A DNA stretch of 64,000 nucleotides, from the NCBI GenBank assembly GCA_009859145.1, contig VRVR01000057.1, positions 1 to 64,000 on the forward strand, read 5' to 3'. The notes below the pieces were generated by a model. It worked only from the letters and a program-made list of their open reading frames with translations. It had not been told where the DNA came from and ran no database searches. The stretch comes from Andalucia godoyi (lineage: Eukaryota; Discoba; Jakobea; Jakobida; Andaluciidae). Position numbers and translations under genes: made by a program. Positions 57,874 through 64,000 of the stretch are shown here, one piece after another (position 1 is the first letter of the stretch; every line of letters starts with the position of its first letter).

Positions 57874-60258
57874 CTACACTGCGCTGCCCTGATCTTTTTC
57901 TCGAGTAAAGAGCTTGGAGGAAGACTGTCGAAGAGGTGGTGGCGGCAGGATGTCATCGTCAGGGAAGCGGGGTGCAACGATGCGAGTGACCATTCGACCC
58001 TTTCCTTTCACTTGCACTTCGGCAGGAGGCAGCCACCGGTAGTGATCTCGGTCGTTCCTGATGTCTGCCGGCAAGCACTGATACAGGTCTTCGGTTATCT
58101 GCAAGCATCCTGGCTTTCCATGGGATTCCATTCTTGACGCCGAGTTCACAGTGTCGCCCCAGATGTCCCAAACCTTCTTTGACGTTCCCAGCACACCAGC
58201 AACGACAGGGCCGATAGCCGCACCCGCACGAATCCGCAGTCGGACTCCAGGAGGCAGCCAAGCCGGAGGGCAGAACGTTGCCCAGTCATGAAGCATTGTC
58301 AGAATCTCCATGGTCGCAAGAAACACCGCCTCAGCTTGCTCCTCCGGCGGCTTTAGCTCCGGTACTCCGGACACGGCAAAGTACGCATCTCCAATGGTCT
58401 TGATCTTTTCGACCCCATACTTTGCCGCAATTCGATCGAACGTGGAAACAAGCCCATTCAGCAAACTCACCAACACACGAGGCTCCAAAATAGCGGACAT
58501 CTCGGTGAACTGGACAATGTCCGTGAACAGGACGGTCGCATGTCTGTACTCGTCTGCAATAAAGGCCTCTCCTCTCATCATGCGCTTCGCAATGGGCAGG
58601 GGGATGACATTGGCAAGCAGCATGTCTTGCTTGCGAGACATGACAAGAACGCGGCGCATCTGATTAAACGAGACACTCAGCATGCCAACCTCATCCTGGG
58701 TTCTGAAACGTCGGCAGCACTTCTTGTTGGAAGAACCGATCGCAATCGGCTTTTCAAGATCCTCGCCAGATCGAATTCGCAAAACATCTTCATTCAGTTG
58801 TTTGATAGGCCGAACGACAAGAAAATCGATTCCAAAAAAGGCCAAAAAGGAAATTACCAAAATGGACCCACCTATCGACGCTGAGAGAATGATGAGTGTC
58901 TGCACTCCAATATCATACGACGATCGTTCGTTGTCAATCGCAAACACAATCTTACTGGTTCCGTCAAACGTGGATACCTCCGTGGTCGTAAGAACACGAG
59001 CAGAACTAGCAGAGACGTCCTGTTGGGAGGTCGAGTGGCATTGTCGAACATTTCCCGGAACCGACGCACCATCAATATGGACGATCGAATACACGTCTGG
59101 AAACACATGATTCCAGAGCTTTTTTCCTGCAATAGGCTGAACGACAGAAGCTGGATCTAATGACGATGCAGCGCTTCGGAGCCAGCTCGGAGCATCTGAC
59201 GCCGGAATGGTTGGGTACAGACTCACGCATCGAGTCATCAACGTCGCAAACTGCTTCAGATTGGACGGCAATATGCGCGAGGCATACACGAGAAGCCCTG
59301 CAGGAGGCCCTGATCCGTCTGTTTTGAGCATCACGGTGGCCATTACAAACCAGATCGAGTCGGAACTGACAAAGAATCCACCAGTGGCAGTCTGTGTCTC
59401 ATTGGACTGCTGGAGCATGAGCTGCACTGTCGATGTGGGCAGAATCGAGGGCGTCATCGCACTTTGGGTGGTCCGCGCAATGTCCAGTCCGGAAGAGCCA
59501 TACATGACATAATCGAGTCCGTACGATGCTGTGAAATCAATGCCGCCATTCAGCATAAAACTCAAGCCGTACGTACCCGAAAAGAAGCTGCTGGCAGCGG
59601 CCGGATCCGACGGCCAGTCATTCAGGATCGCATTGTACGGATCGTCCCATACCGAATTTGTGAGTAAACCCTGGTACAATGAAAAGTAGTTGGTGGAGAG
59701 GATGTCTGCCATTCTCTGTGAATCCAGCTTGGAGTCGGACTTCTCCACGCTGATGAACGCCGGAAGTGTCACAAAGTACATTACGCATAGCACCAGCGTC
59801 AGCAGGACTCCGCATGCAAACAACAAGAAGATCAGCGACTTCAGACGCAACGTCCATCGGAACCGACACTTTAAGAATTTCATGCATTTTGAGTCTTGCT
59901 TCGCAGTACTGTCGTCCGAGTACGAGTCCGTTACCACAGAACCTGCTCCTGCGGACCGCGGACTGAACCCTCCTTCAGAATTCGAGATGCTCGCAGTCGA
60001 AAGATGCGCACTCTTTGTGGACCCCGGTGTGTTCGCGGAGTACTTCGAGTACGGTGACGTCGGAAGGAGATCGGCAGTCGAATTGCGAGAATTTGGAGAT
60101 GTAGAGCCTCTATGGCTCAATGCTGCATCTGGAGAGAGAAACTGATCTGCGGGTATGGGAATTGGGAGGGGAACATCGGGACTCTGATGATCCTGCGCAT
60201 ATGCCGAGGAAGGATGGGTGGTATCCCCTGCGGTCCCCGACGAGTCGGACACGGACAT
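57874..60258 (-). CDS. Membrane class III adenylate cyclase with CHASE4-like sensor and HAMP
   Basis: A 794-residue receptor-type cyclase. A Ser/Pro-rich cytosolic N-tail (~1-135) is followed by TM1 (~141-165), an extracytosolic sensor domain (~170-455) that begins with a YQGLLTNSVWDDPYNAI segment like CHASE4, TM2 (~460-485), a HAMP-like linker (VVRPIKQLNEDVL) and the catalytic domain. Metal Asp residues are in VLFTDIVQF and TIGDAYFAV. The purine-specifying residues are Lys (EKIKTIGD) and Asp (WDIWGDTVN), which favour ATP over GTP. The transition-state Asn/Arg are in NSASRM. It would act as a homodimer making cAMP in response to an external ligand. Confidence 0.87.
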   Translation of the reverse strand: MSVSDSSGTAGDTTHPSSAYAQDHQSPDVPLPIPIPADQFLSPDAALSHRGSTSPNSRNSTADLLPTSPYSKYSANTPGSTKSAHLSTASISNSEGGFSPRSAGAGSVVTDSYSDDSTAKQDSKCMKFLKCRFRWTLRLKSLIFLLFACGVLLTLVLCVMYFVTLPAFISVEKSDSKLDSQRMADILSTNYFSLYQGLLTNSVWDDPYNAILNDWPSDPAAASSFFSGTYGLSFMLNGGIDFTASYGLDYVMYGSSGLDIARTTQSAMTPSILPTSTVQLMLQQSNETQTATGGFFVSSDSIWFVMATVMLKTDGSGPPAGLLVYASRILPSNLKQFATLMTRCVSLYPTIPASDAPSWLRSAASSLDPASVVQPIAGKKLWNHVFPDVYSIVHIDGASVPGNVRQCHSTSQQDVSASSARVLTTTEVSTFDGTSKIVFAIDNERSSYDIGVQTLIILSASIGGSILVISFLAFFGIDFLVVRPIKQLNEDVLRIRSGEDLEKPIAIGSSNKKCCRRFRTQDEVGMLSVSFNQMRRVLVMSRKQDMLLANVIPLPIAKRMMRGEAFIADEYRHATVLFTDIVQFTEMSAILEPRVLVSLLNGLVSTFDRIAAKYGVEKIKTIGDAYFAVSGVPELKPPEEQAEAVFLATMEILTMLHDWATFCPPAWLPPGVRLRIRAGAAIGPVVAGVLGTSKKVWDIWGDTVNSASRMESHGKPGCLQITEDLYQCLPADIRNDRDHYRWLPPAEVQVKGKGRMVTRIVAPRFPDDDILPPPPLRQSSSKLFTREKDQGSAV

Positions 60259-60894
60259 CTTCTAATGTGTGTACACCCGCACGCACGCACAATGACCCGC
60301 AAAACGTGCAGAATGGACAAAAGCAGGTTCGAGAAATGTTATAATTGTTGTTCTGCACAGCCTGGCGAATGCTCCACGAGACGAGGTTTTGTCAGAGAAC
60401 AAACGGCTAAACTGAAAAGAGCATCGGGAAACGGGCACGTAGGCGACGAAGCTTAACGGAAGTGGTTGATGTTTGGAGAATTCGTGACGGGCCCGTTCAG
60501 CTGGCAGTTGACGGGAAAAGCTCGTATACGAGACAGTCTGCCGACACCCGTTGCTACAAAAGGCGTGTTTCGCCGAGACACCAAGAGGTTGGAGGGCTAC
60601 TTTTGGACTTTAATGCAAGCAGAGCGGATTCGACTCGCGGCAGAAATGATGGAGGCACAAGCAGACACATCGAAGCAGAAAGATGCCGGACTCACGATGC
60701 TGAGACGAGTCCATTACTACCGCAGACGAACCCCCCTCCTCCCGAGCCAAAAAAAAAAAAAAAAAGAACACGTCACCAAGTGTGGGTGGACAGGAGGGGG
60801 GGAGCGGGTCTTGGTAAGGGACGTCTATATCCTGCTGTCTTTTATAGTCTCTATTTCAACAATCAGAAAAGGTGCTGCAAAATAAACGGACGCT
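60259..60894. other. Spacer between adenylate cyclase and ABC transporter
   Basis: About 640 bases. A plus-strand open frame (ATG at 60469, to 60885) has a helical, charged stretch in its first ~95 residues and then becomes low complexity after an A17 run at ~60752. It matches no known family and lies antisense to the cyclase promoter, so I do not call a gene. Confidence 0.5.
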
Positions 60895-63375
60895 TCAATA
60901 CCCTGCGGTCGCCGCGGCGGAAAACACGGCGGGGGCCTTGTGGGTGTTGCCCTTCGAGATGCTCCGATCCATTTCCTCGACGGAGATCACCTCCAAGCCG
61001 GTTTTCGCGCCGTAACTTCCCGACAACTTTCGACTCTTTGCCCACAAGATCAAGTACGCAAGGACCCGAAATCCGATGAATAACCCAAGAAGAATGAAGA
61101 AGCACTCCCAGTAGGTGAACTGGATGTCGAGAGCGTCGATCGCTTGCTGTCCGCTGGTGATTGGACAGATGCTCTGGCTACCAGACTGCACAAGCTCCGA
61201 GTTGTCACAGTGCAGAGTGAGACCCGAGTACTCGACTTGAATGAGCGCTTGGAATCCGTAGAAAATGAGGGACACGTATTTGAGCCAAGCAATCCACGCT
61301 GGAACCGTGTCGGTGTTGACGAAGAACCCTCCGAAAAGCATCATCGGAATCAGTATGAGCGGCATCAAGGCTTGCGCAACATCGCCATTGGGCGCAGCAG
61401 CAGAAATGACATACGCCAGCGATGCTCCAGCGTTCGAAACGAGCTCCAGTATGAATAGGAACCTGAAAAAACTCCAAGCTGTATCCTGAAATCCCACCAT
61501 CCAATACACGACGACATTCAAGAGAAGCGGGAAGAACAGCATGAGAGGAAACTCGGCAAGAGACCGCGAGATGAAGTAAGAGAACGAGTTGTACATTCCT
61601 GCTGCAAACTCTCTCTGATAAATTGGTTTTTCTCTTGGGAAAACAAAAATGATGGCGGCAAGAGCGCTGAAGGACGAATTAATCACGAGAAAAGCAATCG
61701 CGCCAGATCGATTCTGCACAGACTGCTGGTTGTCGCCGAGTTTCCAAAACAAGATTCCGACAAGCAGTGCTATGAAGAGCACTTGGACAAACCGAGCGCG
61801 AAGAACAACCGGTTCTCTGGAGTTCGACACCCACGCACGAGACGTCAAGACCACCGTTTGCTTCCAGACATTCAACGGGTTGTTGACAAGAGAGGAAAGC
61901 TTTGTCAAGTTGATTTGTGACTCCACCGGATGCCCGAGTGCATCCACTGCACTTCCCATGCCGGCAGCGCCATGCACGATGCGATCACATTTCGAAAGTT
62001 CTTTCTCAAGCTCGATGCCATATGGGGAACGACGGAACCTGCTGGCCAAGTCCTGTGCTAGCGCATCCAGAGCAGCTCGCTCGTGGCTCGACTGCGCTTG
62101 TACGGAGATTTCCTCTGCAGCACGCTCCGAAGAACTCTGGAATGTTTGGTCGGTGCGATCAGCTAGATCGGCAAGATCTGCTCCAGTGAAAGACGGCCGC
62201 CGTGCGTCGGACCTGGATGCCCCAACTGGTCCACTGTTTTCGCGAGTCGGGTGGCCATTCTTTCTGATAGGAGTGTCGACAACGGCGCGGAGAAAATGAT
62301 CGGCAGGATTTGCAAACCTTGGAACCGGAAGACCCACGGAGTCGAAGTATGCCGGAGATTCGGACACGGGTCCGAAGTACATGGTTCGACCTTCCGCGAG
62401 AATACACAAATCATCAAACAGCTCCAAGAGCTCCCATGCTGGCTGATGGATCGTCATGATGACGGTCACCCGGTCTCGGATGGCGATGGATTTCATAAGA
62501 GCCACGAGCTGAATCGCAGTGTACGAGTCGAGACCTGAGGTCGGTTCGTCCAGCATGACAATGCTGACAGAGTCATCGAGGAGCGCTTCGCTGATCGCAA
62601 CACGTTTCTTTTGGCCACCAGAGATCTGGCTGATTAACGTTCGCTGTGACTGCAGCAATCCCAGCTCACGCAATACGCGGTCCACTCTCTGCTGCGTCCG
62701 ATCTTTAGAGCATGCGTCTTCAATGTTGCGAAGACGCGCGGAGTAACTCAACAACTCTCGGCACGTGAGATTCTCCATCATGAGATCCGCTTGAAGGACA
62801 TATGCTCCGCGAGAACGAAGAATGCTCGGCGTCTTGGTGTTTGGATAGTCATTGATGTGGATGTTCCCTGCAAGAAGACCTGCTCTCGCACGCCCTGCAA
62901 TGACATTCAAAAGAGTCGTTTTTCCACTGCCGCTTGGTCCCATAATGGCCAAACAGCGGCCGGGCTTTGCATACCCAGATACATTTTTCAGAATGCACTT
63001 CACGTTCTCGGATGACCGGTCCCTATTCGCCTTTCTCGAAGACAAAGAGTGACGGACTCGATCTCGGACTGCGGTCGCCAATTTCCAAGGCAGCGGAGGA
63101 CCTGACGCTCCCGTACTCTTCGTGTGTACGCAAAAGGACACATTGTGCCAGTGAATCGTCAGTTCCTCCTTTGGTGTTGCGGTCAGCACACTTGGCTTCC
63201 ACACATGCTGTGCTTCGCCTTGAGGAGTTTCATGTGTCGGAGGGACGCCAGGAACATGGATCACGACGGAGTCCACTTGTCTAGCTGATACGACTGGATC
63301 ACCACCACCACCACCGGACCGACCAGTCCCTTCGCCTACCGTGCAGGTTGTCCAGCCAACGACTTCCTCTTCCAT
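60895..63375 (-). CDS. ABCG (White/WBC) half-transporter
   Basis: From the ATG at 63375 the protein is 826 residues; an alternative ATG at 63450 would add 25 residues with a hydrophobic, signal-like stretch. The nucleotide-binding domain comes first: Walker A GPSGSGKTTLLNV, signature QISGGQKKRVAI, Walker B IVMLDEPTSGLDS, H-loop MTIHQPAWEL. A charged Ser/Asp linker follows, then six predicted membrane helices with GILFWKLGDNQ and LISGYFV-like FGGFFVNTDTVPAWI segments typical of ABCG proteins. It works as a dimer exporting lipids, sterols or xenobiotics. The substrate is unknown. Confidence 0.93.
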   Translation of the reverse strand: MEEEVVGWTTCTVGEGTGRSGGGGGDPVVSARQVDSVVIHVPGVPPTHETPQGEAQHVWKPSVLTATPKEELTIHWHNVSFCVHTKSTGASGPPLPWKLATAVRDRVRHSLSSRKANRDRSSENVKCILKNVSGYAKPGRCLAIMGPSGSGKTTLLNVIAGRARAGLLAGNIHINDYPNTKTPSILRSRGAYVLQADLMMENLTCRELLSYSARLRNIEDACSKDRTQQRVDRVLRELGLLQSQRTLISQISGGQKKRVAISEALLDDSVSIVMLDEPTSGLDSYTAIQLVALMKSIAIRDRVTVIMTIHQPAWELLELFDDLCILAEGRTMYFGPVSESPAYFDSVGLPVPRFANPADHFLRAVVDTPIRKNGHPTRENSGPVGASRSDARRPSFTGADLADLADRTDQTFQSSSERAAEEISVQAQSSHERAALDALAQDLASRFRRSPYGIELEKELSKCDRIVHGAAGMGSAVDALGHPVESQINLTKLSSLVNNPLNVWKQTVVLTSRAWVSNSREPVVLRARFVQVLFIALLVGILFWKLGDNQQSVQNRSGAIAFLVINSSFSALAAIIFVFPREKPIYQREFAAGMYNSFSYFISRSLAEFPLMLFFPLLLNVVVYWMVGFQDTAWSFFRFLFILELVSNAGASLAYVISAAAPNGDVAQALMPLILIPMMLFGGFFVNTDTVPAWIAWLKYVSLIFYGFQALIQVEYSGLTLHCDNSELVQSGSQSICPITSGQQAIDALDIQFTYWECFFILLGLFIGFRVLAYLILWAKSRKLSGSYGAKTGLEVISVEEMDRSISKGNTHKAPAVFSAAATAGY

Positions 63376-63450
63376 TGCTCCGTATGATGACAAGAGAAGA
63401 AGGAGAACATAAAAAAGAGAGGAGAGGAAATACACACCTCGTTTGTGCAT

Positions 63451-63950
63451 ACGAAGTCCAAAACCTCACACACACACACACACACACACCTTGTATGTAT
63501 TGTATGATGAGTTTCCTGCTTGGCTGTTTTTCGGCACAATGAGAAAAAATTACCGAGTTTCCGCACAGTTCACTCGAAGCTTCCACGCGACTGCTGCTTC
63601 GGCCTTTTGCGGTTGTTATTGTGTCTGCGCGGAGCACGGAGTTCTGCTCAGACAAATTCTTCGAGTTCCGAGAGCTCCGTGCGAGCCGCATTGAAACTTG
63701 CAGACAAAAGCGCCCGGGGCCGTTGCCACTTATTGCGATATGATGAAGCAATCTAAAGCGCACGCAAACAGAACCAGTGCCACGCGCCATGCGCATGCGT
63801 TGGTAATCTTAATCAACTCTGTCACACGATGCCCGATTCGATTCGCCCCCATTTTTGACCATAAAATCCCTATAAACACGCCGCCGCGTTGCATTCTCGC
63901 ACAATGACGCTCATTTCATTTCTTTATTTTTATTGTCCGTGCAGCGCACC
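63451..63950. other. Divergent promoter region
   Basis: About 500 bases between the ABC transporter and the gene at the window end. It contains a (CA)n run at 63469-63489. No gene is seen. A possible short exon (ATG at 63904) and 3' splice site (TTGTCCGTGCAG, ending 63944) precede the last ATG. Confidence 0.6.
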
Positions 63951-64000
63951 ATGTACGTCGCGCCCGCAACGCTGCGCAAGACCCATGACATCTCCACCGC
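63951..64000 (+). CDS. Start of a gene cut by the window end
   Basis: An ATG at 63951 opens a frame that stays open for the remaining 16 codons, with GC and codon use like the other genes. It lies at the right distance from the divergent ABC transporter promoter. Too short to identify. If the splice site just before it is used, the true start may be at 63904. Confidence 0.35.
   Translation, partial: MYVAPATLRKTHDIST

Noticed and set aside
60469-60885. Plus-strand ORF between the cyclase and ABC transporter
   Set aside because: Partly helical and charged but no homology recognised, runs through an A17 tract into low complexity, and overlaps the cyclase promoter.

Overview
This window is nuclear DNA from a eukaryote with a compact, very intron-poor genome. 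Evidence: long uninterrupted ORFs encode purely eukaryotic machinery (VPS39 of HOPS/CORVET, PAT1, a PHIP/BRWD-type WD40-bromodomain protein, UBE2D-type E2, BORCS8, COA5/PET191, two SET-domain proteins, HACD, ABCG half-transporter). There is a pol III-type tRNA gene with A and B boxes, many dinucleotide and hexanucleotide microsatellites, no operons, and genes on both strands with short spacers. Only one candidate spliceosomal intron was seen. The exact taxon is unresolved. Chitinase, DUF4246, GILT, a bestrophin, a class III adenylate cyclase and a fused rhamnose-synthesis enzyme fit a free-living protist or microalga; I cannot name the lineage from the sequence alone.

Layout. 0-5 kb: the 3' end of an unknown gene, a ferric-reductase/NOX-type flavocytochrome, and a decayed inverted copy of it. 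5.7-11.5 kb: three tandem plus-strand genes for glycan synthesis (GT77-like protein, fused 3,5-epimerase/4-keto-reductase for deoxyhexose/rhamnose, GT34-like type II membrane protein). 12.5-24.6 kb: PAT1, a membrane-anchored M16 protease, PHIP/BRWD-like protein, and a PUB-thioredoxin fusion. 24.6-26.5 kb: a graveyard region with one copy of a dispersed SINE-like repeat and a decayed Fanzor/TnpB-like nuclease. 26.5-39.6 kb: a run of conserved housekeeping genes (VPS39, ThrRS, COA5, HACD, GILT, bestrophin, E2, thioredoxin-type GPx, BORCS8). 39.8-47 kb: secreted GH18 chitinase, then an aldehyde dehydrogenase, an alcohol dehydrogenase and an ACMSD-type amidohydrolase that look like a small catabolic cluster, with a frameshifted secreted Cys-rich gene among them. 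47-55.4 kb: SET2/ASH1-type methyltransferase, START protein, tRNA-Val(GAC), SMYD-like SET-TPR protein and DUF4246 protein. 55.4-64 kb: a decayed secreted Cys-repeat gene, a CHASE4-like/HAMP adenylate cyclase, an ABCG transporter, and the start of one more gene.

The most unusual items are the PUB-thioredoxin fusion, the decayed Fanzor, the two-copy SINE-like repeat, the glycan gene trio with a YxxxR reductase site, the tRNA-Val(GAC), and several genes whose sense-strand purine (GA) tracts run right up to the start codon. Starts were placed at the first sensible ATG; several open frames extend further upstream only through GTG/TTG codons, which I did not use. Residue numbers are counted by hand and homology calls come from motif recognition, not database searches.
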